Of a stretch of 64,000 nt of DNA, positions 48,267 through 59,819 are shown piece after piece. The DNA comes from Aldrovandia affinis (taxonomy: Eukaryota; Chordata; Actinopteri; Notacanthiformes; Halosauridae), in NCBI GenBank assembly GCA_029706075.1, contig JAINUG010000108.1, positions 992,001-1,056,000 of the forward strand, read 5' to 3'. Below the pieces are notes generated by a model. It worked only from the letters and a program-made list of their open reading frames with translations. It was not told where the DNA came from and ran no database searches. Both the position numbers and the translations under genes were made by a program. The stretch's first letter is position 1. Every line of letters begins with the position of its first letter.

Positions 48267-48540
48267 AGTGCCTTACAAAAGTACTCAGAGCTTTAATTTA
48301 TGACACTTTCATTTAGGAATTAATATCTGTTATAAATAGGCTACAACCTACTCCACACATTTGTAAAAAAGTGAAAAAGTGTGATGCAAAGGTGATTGCA
48401 AAAGTATTCAAAACCTATGCTCTGGCAGCTGTAAATTAATGCAGGCACAAAAAATGACCTTAATGAGACACACAATGAATTGATTGGCCTCTGTCTGTGT
48501 GCCATCACAGATTTATAATTTTTCAGAGATGTTGATGTTC
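48267..48540 (+). mobile_element. Tc1-like transposon, 5' terminal fragment
   Basis: It begins CAGTGCCTTACAAAAGTACT after a TA and matches the family of 35124-35930 over about 240 bp. It breaks off before the transposase. Confidence 0.82.
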
Positions 48541-49659
48541 ATGACAATACAATAAATAATCTCTGCATCTGCTGTTACAATCAGAAGTCATCTTGAAGAG
48601 ATCATTTTGTCTTCATAATGTACCTCAATGGAATGAGTTTGAATACCAACCTGGCAATTCATTTGGTTTTTAATAATATCAAGGAGTGCCACCTGAAACA
48701 AACTAAGCAAATGTAGTTTTTCATGCAGTCGTCATAAGCTCAACACACTCAAACAGAAATGTATGCAGTTGCCAGGAGCCCATTGATTTAGCTCATTGTA
48801 GAGACGAGGTTGTGCATTCAGCCAAGTTAGGGATATAGAGTTCAAGCTAAACAACTTCCACCTGGCCTCTCCAGGCAAGGCCACAGTGGGTCTCTCTACT
48901 GCCCAGTCAAGAGCACCAGACCCAGTGCCAAGCCCAGCGGTGGCTCTGGCCAGGGCCGGTGATCCACGGACTCCATGGCTTTGTGTGGCCCGTTCCCAAA
49001 CCAGCAGTGTCCCGGACATCTGGTCGAGCTGCATGTCTGATTTTCAACCCTGTGCAAACTGTGTGATAGGTTTAAATTATCTTTAAATGATCAACTTCAG
49101 AATTTCACAAACATTCATCCCAGTGCACCATCAAGGATTTCCTGAAAAACTCATATTAATTCTTGGGTTATTGGGACATTATACTGCATTGCTTCCTGCA
49201 TTATATTTTGCTGTGCTTTTGTGCTGTTGAAGAATATTATCTGGCTATTGAATGACCATTTCGACCATAACCCGAATCAATGTTGTTGTCCCTAAGCACA
49301 TGATAATAACAGGATGTGCTGCCGAATCATGACTTCTGGTCAATACACACAGTTAAGCAGTCTTCCTGAGGTCTGCAAGCTGCGGTTCACCTGAATTTCT
49401 GTCTGACATTACTTACACATTATCAGAACAAACAGCTTAGAAATAGTTTCCCCTCACTCACAGCCATAATAAGCGCACCATGTTCTAACTAAATCCCATC
49501 ATTCCCACCAACCCACAGTGGATCTTTTACCATTAGTCTCCATTTCTGCCCCACGGTCTGTTTGCGAATCTAACACCCAGCATTGCTCTTCATGAATCCT
49601 GTCACTTCTAATATGTTTTCCATTTCCTCACAGAGTTCCTATGGAATATATATATGTAC

Positions 49660-49694
<35 letters not shown>

Positions 49695-50704
49695 CAAACA
49701 ATTATAATCAAATATACTTTCCTAGAATCTTAAATATTAATATTAGACTGGAAGATTTTAGGTACAATCCAATTCCTGTTTGTTTTGTTTCAAGAAGGTA
49801 TATCTTGATTTTTCACCCTTATTAATTCAACAGTGATAGATGAGGATTCAGGGCCAATAAGGTAGAAGATTAGCCAACATTGCGGCCCAATTTACTTGAA
49901 CAGCTGCAGCAAGGAATTTATTTGCACCACATAAAAATGGATATAAAATAGACACAATTAAAAGCGCTGGCCTGTGAGAATTTGTTTCCTCCGAAGAATA
50001 CTTTTTTAGTTGACAGAATGCGTGTCTGTGCAAGATGTAGCCACTGACACACAGAGAGTTTCTCAAAGTAAGATGGAATCCTTGATTTTATTGGTCCCCT
50101 GCTTTACAAAATGGCTTAAATGTGGCTGTAAATCACAAATATTACAAAGATGTATAACTACTTCAAGCATATGTGCAAGCTCTGCCAGTCTGTTGTTATG
50201 TAGCTTAACAGAAAGAAAACACATTTAATGAACAAGTAATATGATCAGCTTCTGATATTGTTTTAAAATAAATGTTTCATTCATTCCTCAATCCATTTAA
50301 TCAGCATAACAATTCCCATTCCTGGTATGTTATCCTATCATATAATCTTTTATGTGACGTTAATGATGATAACTGGCATGGTAATCATTTGTACAATACT
50401 CAAATAAAATAACACATCTCTACATATGAAATCAGTTCCAACTGCATACATATATAAAATGATGCAGGTATAATATGAGGCAGCTTATGTCCAGATCAAG
50501 GCCATAGCTGAGTACAATGCTCAATATGCTCATTGAAACACGATGTGTTCCTTCAAACATCCATTAATAATATTAATGACAAACCTTTATTCTGGTCCAC
50601 TATTTTACCACAGAGCAATTGCACTATTACTATTTGCTGATAGCACAAGCTTTGCCCACAATAAAGTAGAAATTCAGCCATTACACAGTTTTGTTACAAC
50701 AGGA
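48541..50704. other. Intergenic, no gene recognised
   Basis: Includes a palindromic TA/TATG run (about 49648-49696). The patch 48840-49030 is GC-richer and open on both strands but shows no domain. Confidence 0.35.
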
Positions 50705-50910
50705 CATTTGGGGTAACAGTTAGAGCCTTGTTCAATATGTCTACAGGTCTTGGACTGAGAAGCAAGGTCACCCCATACCCTTGTGCAAGGTACTTTTCCT
50801 AAATTGCTCCAATAAAAATCCAGTTGTTATATGGGCTATAGAATTTACAAGCTGTAGAACTGTGAGTCACCCTGGATACCAAGCAAATAAATAATATAAT
50901 GTAGCCCAGA
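50705..50910 (+). mobile_element. V-SINE, old and degenerate
   Basis: ACCCTTGTGCAAGGTACTT, CTAAATTGCTCCAATAAAAATC and CAGTTGTTATATGG follow the V-domain order seen at 23041. The tail is GTGAGTCACCCTGGATACCA. The tRNA-like head is barely recognisable. Confidence 0.7.
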
Positions 50911-52828
50911 AAAAATTAATGGTTAAGTCACGTAAGGTTGCAGGTGCACGCTAGGGGTTGTAATAATTTCCAGTTGTACTCTCTCTCACAGTCCATCGAA
51001 AGGGGTGGTCTGAGTTAGTCACACACTTTAATTTAAAGGCAGAGGCAGGCAATTCTAGTGGTGGAGCTGTTTCTTTTTTTCCACTCTAATCTGAGACCTT
51101 AATTATATAGCTGGATCAATTCTTGGGCTAAATGAATGCAGGTGAACATGTGTTTAAGCTACACAGGCATTCACCACGCAGAGAGACTCAGAAATCTGAA
51201 AGGCTTGTTGTCTATCTGCAATCTAGGGATAATGACAGTGAATGTATGTTCAGTGCAAACTATAATAATGTTAGTGTGGACCTAACTGCTGTGTTGCAAT
51301 TAAAATTTGAAACATTAATTAACCATATGGCTATGAATTGGGTACATGTCCTTCACGTGATTAAATATAGCATGTTGTTTGTTACACAAGAGCACTACGG
51401 CATAATATTACTACAGAGCATTTCAATTCTAGTTGTCTGATGGCTGATTTGCATGTACTAAAATCATTTTGAATGCATTGAAAAATTATATTTGATCTTA
51501 ACTGAATTTTGTTTGTGAGTTGATCTAAAAAGAGACCAAACTAATGTCTTTAGTTATGTTAGTTAATGCCTTTTGTTGACATTAGTTGCTGTTTTATTTG
51601 GCCTGTTAGTTTGGCCCATCCTGGAAAAGTGGTTGTGTGTACAGTATTAATTCACACAATGAACATCTACCAGTTCTGGGCTGCAACATAATATCTCACG
51701 ACCAAATATTGTGTGCATTCATTGACAGAAATCACAACAGTCAATTCATGCGCACTGACTGGGAAAAAAATCCTAAATAGGCCTAGATCTTAAATTAAGA
51801 TGTCCAGCTACAGCATGCTGTAGTGAATATGACCATATGTGCTGCATGTACCAAATTCTGGCTGGACGAAATGTAATAATGGTTGCTGGGGGAGATAATG
51901 CTCAGATCTGCTCTCTGTCTTTATGAAAACAGCAGCTAATCTGATTTCAGTGGCTGTGTTCTGTCTGCATGCCTATTAAGTCACACAAACGTGTCAGCAG
52001 CAACTCCACCCAAGCAGGTCCTGCCGGGTCAGTCTAAATCAAATAACGCACATAAGAGGGGGCCGAACCGTAAATAATGGTTCTATATTCGTGAGATATA
52101 CACGCAAAATCTTCGGATTGGAGGGAGTCAGAATTGTGACAGCTCACGAACGATGAATCATGCATCTAGAAAAAGGAAGAAAAGACAAAAAATAACCCGC
52201 CTAAAAATAACATTTTGACGCCTGAATATGTGGGGCGCTGCACCTCGGATGAAATAATGGAATGTGAACTGTGGCCCCTGCGCTCCTAAGTTACGTTTCA
52301 TGTTAAATGCATCGCTGTGATGGGGAAGAGCGTCGAGAGACGAAAGAGAAGAATGCGGCCGCAGAGGCAGAGCGAAGCGAGACAGCCCTCTTCTGAGCCT
52401 GACCCCTGCGCCCGGGCATATCTGTTACATTCCTCTACTTTTAACTACAATACGTGGCCTTATCGCTCGCTCTTTCTGGCCTCTGATTTTCATTTCAGCA
52501 GACCGAATGAGTGTCATTATATCAATTGAATGCTGTATCTTTTTTAATGGTTCCCCGCTGCTCTCTGATGAAGGGCCTGAGCATTTTTCAATTGGCACGC
52601 TCACCGGAGCTTTATTTAATTTGGAGTGGCGGCTACGCGGCGTGCTCTCTAGTTCATATCTCGGAATTGAAATTCAGTCTCAACCCCCCAGACCCTTGAG
52701 AATCAACTCTATATCTCTGTTACACACAATTTAAAGGATTTAATTTTCCAATGATAAATCTTGTTTTCGTTCAATCCACTACAAATACGCGGAGATATAC
52801 GCCTATACACACAATAACATGCATACAT
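50911..52828. other. Non-repetitive stretch; candidate regulatory DNA at 51900-52735
   Basis: No gene was recognised. From about 51900 to 52735 the sequence is GC-richer, has many CpGs, contains no recognised repeat, and includes AATTGAATGCTGTATCTTTT and TTTTCAATTGGCACGC. A conserved non-coding element or an unrecognised promoter is possible (inference). Confidence 0.3.
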
Positions 52829-52847
52829 ATACACACACACACACACG

Positions 52848-52885
<38 letters not shown>
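52829..52885. repeat. (CA)n microsatellite, interrupted
   Basis: CA dinucleotides with two CG interruptions. Confidence 0.95.
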
Positions 52886-52887
<2 letters not shown>

Positions 52888-55800
52888 AGTCAAAATTACT
52901 GTTGGTCTACATGTTGTTTGAAGTAGGCCACAGTAGACCAACATAGCTACAGTACTGGTGTCAGTACAGCTGTGTGCAGTAAAACCGTGTTAGTGCATAT
53001 GTGAAATTAAAGGTTTTGATGCTCATTTGAATTTCCTGTCTTTTTCGGCTTTTTGATCAAAACTTCTCACTTAAAACATAGTTTAGGGGATTTAATCATT
53101 CCTATGCTTTAGAACTCAATATAAATAATTTTTATTACAATAACTAAATCAAATGAAACATACTCATCTTCCAGAGAACAGTTTTACCACTGCTTATTGG
53201 CAATGAAACCCAAAAACATTTTTGTTGAGCACATTCTGATGCATCATAAACTTTAATTGTATGAACAAAATCACATCTAATCCATAAAAGTCCTTGTGAA
53301 GAATTCTCTAATGCATTCCACCGGATATGACAGGATTTCCTAATCATCTGACTTTGCCCAAAAGTTTATTATCTGCCCTAGCTGCTGATAAATTACTTTT
53401 AGCCACATATTACAGAAAGTAAATTAAGCTTTTTGCATTCGCTGAGAAGAACTGGAGATATCATACCAGGAGGGACTTGGGCTCTTAGTTACTCTGTTTC
53501 CTCTTGCAAATAAAGAGTTTATACTTCATTGGTTTAAAGGCCTATTGGTTTCTTGCCAAAGTTAAAGGACAGTACTCCAGGGATCATATTCTGAACTGGT
53601 TCTTGACTGAGTATTGATTGACCCAAATATATTGTGAGTTACTTGACATGGTGCTTCTTCTCCCCCACCGACAACAGTGGTGGCTACACGATAAATCAAT
53701 TTACACCCGGGCTGTAATGTGGTTGGATGTAATGTGCTACAGAGGCATGAAACCCCTCAATGTTCCATATATTCAAGGAATGGTGCAGAGTGAGTAAGCA
53801 GTGATAAAGCAGTGACTTTGCTTCAAAAGACAGAGTGTCTACTGAGCGCCACGACCCAGCTTAGCCATCTTGTCCCCTTTACGGTTTTGTGATCTTCTTT
53901 GAAAATCCACATGATGCCAACAGAAAGAAGTACTGTTTAGTTCCATCTAACACAAGCCCCAAAGGCGACAAATTGACTGGCTAGAAGTAATAAGCTGAGG
54001 GGGGAAAAAAGGCATTCCATTTTAAGAGGAGCCACATTCTCAAACCATTTGGGATTCTCGCTGTGAAGGTCGATTACAGTGCAAGCTAAGTGACAATTCC
54101 ATATTAAAACCAGTTTGAGTTGTAGCCAAAGCATTTCTTCAAACTACCCAACACTGACTTTTTTAATGCAAGACCAACAGGTTCTTTTTTTTTTACTGTA
54201 AAAAGGCTGGTGTTTTTTTAAACACTTTGAGAAATTTAGGATACTTTAAATCCTCGTACTGATAAATGAGCTGAAATTCGGTAAAAGCTAGAATCTGGAA
54301 TTCAGAACTGCCACAGTTGTAGGGATTACTTTTTTGTGGCTACAGTGTGTGGAAGTTTTCCTTCAGAGTTCCCATATACTGTACACGCCAAGTCAATTCA
54401 CTATTTATTTTGTAACCCCTTTTGAGGTTTAGGATTACTAATTTATATTTACACCATTGAGCTATAAACTTGACAGCTATGTTTTAGTTCCCTGAGCCTC
54501 CCTTCAGAACAATATATCAACCAAGAAGTTAGCCACACAATGGAATGTGTTCATATGACAGCAAAATCCACTATAATCTTAGGTGTACACTTGATGTACA
54601 GATGTTTTTTAAAACACTTTGAGATCTTTCTGCAGAACATATCATCTTAAAGTTTAACAATTTACAATTAGTGTACTATAGCGAGTATAATTTTAACTAA
54701 GATAATTCAAGATAATCTGTTAACATACTCCTCAATGACATTTCCAGCAAGGTACCAATCACAATATTTATATTTTTCAACTTGAGGGAATTATAATTCT
54801 CTAAAAACAGAGATTCATAAGGTCTACATGTCCTTTATTCCCATTTTTTCTATTGTGACAGTGAGGTGAAAGAAACTATTGAAATAAACTAAAGTAAAAA
54901 GTGGTTCCCTACATCCCACAGACTTAATTATGAAATCTGAATAATCTGTGAGTTTAGTGATCTAAGTCCCGCTCACATTACTGGTATGATTATGCAGACA
55001 GTGTGCTTATCAGGATTTTTGCGAGTGAGAGCTCATCCTACAGTCTTCCCAGGAGTTTCAATAATCATGTGAAGGTGACTTTGCATCTCCACTTATTTTT
55101 TGGAGGGGGAAATTAAACCAAGAGGCACCCCCACTGATAAAGATTTCACGGTAGCTGGGCCTGAAATGAAAATGACATCCTTCCCAATGGACATGTTCCA
55201 CTTTCGTGAAATACCCACATAAACATTGTTGCATCACAGAGCAAACACACATGCCTGCAGGTGTCATGTTCTTAGCTGGTGATACCATTTTATATCTATA
55301 AATACTCCGATTTAGACAGGGATTTGGCCCATTGTCAGACTGTCATACAATTTTCTTTGGTGCAAAATGCAACAGCTGGATTGGGAGGGATAGGGTTGGG
55401 GTTTCTCTCTGTTCACTGCTGAGGGAATGCCTATGTGGGTGTATCAGTCTTGGGGACATAGAGAATTCTGAGATAACAGAATATGCAGCTGAAAGGATGA
55501 TCTTATTGTTATGGAGGGCATCTCACTTTAGGCCAAAGGAGGGTAAAAGGTAGCCACAAAGAGGGAAAAGAGGCCTCTGCAGATCTCCTCCAGTTGAAAA
55601 CACAGCAGATACAATTGCACTTATATATTATCTTTATGGGAAAATCCTTTCCTATAGGATATTGCCTGCACAAGTTCTAAAAGTAATAGTCCTGCTGAAG
55701 TATGAAAAAGTCATATGCCAGATGTAGGTGATAGATTATTTATGCTTTAGCTACAGTAAAGAGATAATTTTGCTTAGGAGTCCTAAAGACCCCTGGGGAA

Positions 55801-57839
55801 ATTTGCTTATCAATAAGTTTTGCTCAACTTCCCGCACAATGGGTGATTTGTACTTTGCAATTTTGTATTTATTTAAACGAATTGCAATTTCATCATTGTA
55901 AATGTGTATGCTTTACTATAAAATATATAAAGTAGCCTATATAAATTCACATACATAATTCCCAGCTAAAGATTTGTCTTTTTGGGAGCGGAAACATGAT
56001 GAGTTGCAAACTCATTCCACATACCGTATACGAGTTCTTCATTGGGTTGTCCTTGGCCACAGGGCTTCCATGATAAAATGTAACCCCGTATCAGCACCTA
56101 GGATTGCATTATAACACAGAACATAGATTGCATTGCATTGCAAGTGTGGAAGAGACATTCAGGCTAAATGTGCAGGAGATTTTAGGCTGCCTTTGTGAAT
56201 ATAGAGTCATCTTCTTCAGTAGTCTTGGGATTGTGAGAAGGGAGAATATGTGAATATGCTATCCCTTCCTTCTACGGAAACTCATTCCAGAGGGCAGCAG
56301 ATATTCTTTGCTAAACTTTATCTCCGGCACTCTACTGTCAGCTGCACAAGATTCAGATAGATGTCAAAGAGAGACAGCTGATAAAAGAGACAAGTCTAGC
56401 TCTCCGTGTTAGCTGAGACTTGAGGACGTGATCCTTCACTCTACAGGGGGCACTTGGATTAAATAGAGAACTCTTTTGAGATGCTCACCCTGGCAAATAT
56501 ATACAGTTCCATAGACTTTTTGCTTGTTTGTAATTGAAAATGTGTAACATTGCGTGCATGGAAATGTTGACTTCCACTACACTACCATTTGTTTTGCGTT
56601 GGAGTTTCCCTACTATTTTCAGCCTCAACCCTACATTGAGCATTTACATACTGTAGACTTATTATGTTAGAACCATTACATTTCTATTTCTGGATTTTAA
56701 GATAGCATATGCAAAGGCAGCATTGTTTTGTTTGTGGAAAAATTAAAGATAATCTTTATTAAGAAGACTAGAAATGAGTGTAAAGCAAAGCCAAAGGCAT
56801 TGCTCTCATTCATTCAGAAAAGTAGTATCTATAACTCAGATACAGAACACATTACAAATGTTATCCTCTTTTCATACATATTAATCACATGTTATATGGT
56901 GGGTTATAAATGTACAGTAATGCAATGATAGAGCATAAACAGAAAGCAATCCTTTGCCTCTCTTAAAAAGATACAAATTGGGGCAACTCAAAATAAGAGA
57001 TAATTATTATGAAGTGTCTGCTTCAGAAGTGTCTGGTGTCCGCTTATGAAGTGTCTGGTACATCTATTTCAACACTATCACATCACATTTTTGAGTGATT
57101 AATGAATTATTCCTGCCCATTCAAAGTTCCCACTGATACATGTATATATAGATGTAATATTATGACATTGAGATGAATTAGTAACATTTTACATCACTAT
57201 AGGCAAATGTGACAAATAACATGACAAAGATTCTAGACACATGCTAACAGCATGCATGTAGAAGGAGCAAGGTTTTGTTACAAAAGGGACATCAAGAGAT
57301 TGGCAAGCCTGAATTAGTCATGCTCAGAATAGTGAAGATGGTACTAGGGAACAGATGCTCAAAAAATCAAAAAAGATGTGCATGCAAAGGTTTTTCTTTA
57401 CTTAAACTGGAGTAAACCAGTAGCAGGTCTCATCAGTCAGGGGACCTCTACTGAGTGGGAGCATGTCGATTTTGCATCTGCCACAGTGATATCGAGTCAT
57501 TTCACAAGTCTGTGTGGCAGGTTTTCTTCCCTTCCTCAAAGCAGGTATTACACCTCCTGTTTGACCTGTCACTTGCTTCTCACTCTTCATGTGAATATGC
57601 TAACAGCTGGGCTGGAGGTGGAATATCATAAACCTTTCTTTATTTTTTTATCATATGTTCAAATATTATTATTTTTTAGACTTATTTTTTTGTTTTTTTC
57701 TGATTGTCAAGGCTACTTTTGATAACAATTTGATTGTGATTAATTATATGGATTAGGGGGTCACCTGGATTAAATAGAGAACTCATCAGGAAAGAGGAAC
57801 AGTGGTCACAAGTCAAAGCTCACCAGTAGTGGTCTACGG
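52886..57839. other. Long intergenic stretch, no gene recognised
   Basis: Nearly 5 kb of AT-rich sequence without a recognised exon, RNA gene or full transposon. GAAGTGTCTG recurs three times at about 57014-57058. The word GGATTAAATAGAGAACTC occurs at about 56456 and again at about 57767. Confidence 0.35.
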
Positions 57840-58230
57840 ACACTTAACAGCATAGTAGTAAAAACCACAATACCAAGGCCTCAAAAATGATAACAGAACT
57901 GAATCTACACCTCCGTGACCTAGTGTCAACAAACATTTTACATCGTGCCCTTCACAAAGCTGATATTTATGGTAGGGAAACCGCTTGTAACGAAGGCCAA
58001 TGCGCAACAATGCATAACCTGGTGTAATTAGCACAAAACCTGGACTTCTGACACCATGATGAAGTCAAACACCTTCCATGACCTCCTCAATCACCAGATC
58101 TAAACATCAATGAACCTTTATTTCCACCACCTATATCTCTCAAAGAAGTGGAGGCATTTCCTTCTTGAAGAATGGTCAAATATACCATTACAAACAGTTT
58201 ATAACAGGATTCCAATAAGGATTGAAACTG
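57840..58230 (+). mobile_element. Tc1/mariner relic, strongly decayed
   Basis: The plus strand gives, out of frame in places, STNILHRALHKADIYGRETA (the second helix-turn-helix, like TVRRELHKxGxxGR) and further on SPDLNIN-like residues from CACCAGATCTAAACATCAATG (family SPDLNPIE). Ends are not visible. Confidence 0.6.
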
Positions 58231-59671
58231 TTCTTATATATATTCTATATGTATATATGTATATATATACATATAGAACCTTGCATTGAAGTACATTTTT
58301 ACAAAGATAGGTAAACATTCAGGTTCAAGTCTGGAAAGAGTATAAATAGTCTTAATGATATAATCATCATCGACGGATAGTGGTGACAGTTATTTTGCCA
58401 GTTATTTTGCTTCAAGAGACCTTGAATGAAACAGACATACACCATGTTCCTGGAACAGGATTTCATTTGAACTGTTCGCCAACTTTCACTAACACTGTGT
58501 TTCTAAAATTCTTTACACAGCTAATGGAAAACAAGCTGGGAGCACAGATGACAGGCAGATCAATATTTTATGAGGGATATTTATGTTGCCCAGAGCTAAG
58601 CAGACTCACTAGAACCATGGAGCCACTTTTATTTTTTAATAATCTTAACGCAGGCGACTTCCAAAGTAATCCATACAAAACTATAACATTGACAAAATTA
58701 CATGTGACCCTATATATGCAAATCAACTGAAGCTGAAAACACTCAGTTCAACTATTAGCCTATTAGCCATGTACATAAAACTGTGGCAGAGTCTACATAC
58801 GTAGATACAATGGACAGACTGTCTGCTGACTCAGTTACTGTATGACTCTTGTATCGCATAGGTATAGACTTGCTCCTGTGCCAAAACTAGTTCAGCATCG
58901 TTGATTGGACAGCAGAAACAAAATGTGGAGGGACTGTCTCAACAAACCCAGGACAGAGAGCTTGCCCCATTACCAAGATTTTACACAAGCAAAATCAGAA
59001 GAGACATGGGGTTACATTCCACTCAAACGTGTTGTCCACTAAGCCCCTTGGTCAAATGTGCAAATTAATTCCAAAGCTGAACACAAACATTACAATCTAG
59101 ATTTCCAGACATTTTACGCATGAAGAGTATGAAGAGGTACGTATTGCTCTTCATGCTGTACCTTTACTTTCATGCAGTTTATTTACTGAATATTAACTGA
59201 ATGGTGTTGCTCAATGGATTATTTGAGAATATTAGGATGGGCACACAGAATGGATACAGTTGGGTAGTGCAAATAATCATGTTTCATTATGAAGTCCCTG
59301 AAGTAATCTATGAAAGACAGTTATTGCCCAGCTTTATACAGAATACTGAATTACAGAGGAAAGATGAATATAATTCTCTCTACATTGTCAATGGAATATT
59401 TATCTCTTTCATGGCAATCTCTCACAACAAAGATAATAATATATATTATTATCTATCTGTGAAAATGGGAAGTGATCAAAATATATTTTATCCGTTATGA
59501 TAATTATCAGTTTTGGCTGAATAAAGGAAAATGCTTTTGAAAGCATTCGTCAACAAAATGTAAACCATAGCATTTAATTTATATGAAAAACATGTAAAGT
59601 TACACAAAGTTACATAAAGTTACAAAAATAAAAGGTTACAGGACCTTAATTTGTAATCTTTAAATACTTAC
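58231..59671. other. Intergenic, no gene recognised
   Basis: A TATA palindrome (about 58235-58280) is present. Two plus-strand open frames (58380-58730, 116 codons; 59201-59500, 99 codons) have no domain, splice or codon signature. Confidence 0.35.
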
Positions 59672-59819
59672 CAAATTCCTATCAATACTTTTGCGGGCAG
59701 AGTCAATATGCTTTTGATAACCCGAGAGGTTTCTGCCTCCCTCATCTCCAAAGTAAACACAGTTCTTCTGGATTGCACTGAACGTGTACCAAGGGCAGGT
59801 GCTGGGACAGCAGGAAGCC
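59672..59819 (-). CDS. Candidate isolated exon, unknown gene
   Basis: The minus strand has an acceptor CCTTCCTCTTAACAG and a consensus donor TTTG/GTAAGT bounding 148 bases. One frame is open throughout (49 codons after one leading base): ASCCPSTCPWYTFSAIQKNC, then VYFGDEGGRNLSGYQKHI and DSARKSIDRNL. The spacing C-P-x-Y-x-F then C-V-Y-F, and the A-R-K near the end, faintly recall the first exon of a C-type lectin domain, but the expected later Cys is absent. A second frame is also open, and no partner exons were found, so this may be chance. A host exon of unknown identity is the best reading if it is real. Confidence 0.27.

Noticed and set aside
51132-51440. 102-codon open frame
   Set aside because: AT-rich, no domain, no splice-site context; consistent with chance.
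58380-58730. 116-codon open frame next to a Tc1 relic
   Set aside because: Not transposase and without recognisable motif; composition is that of the surrounding AT-rich DNA.
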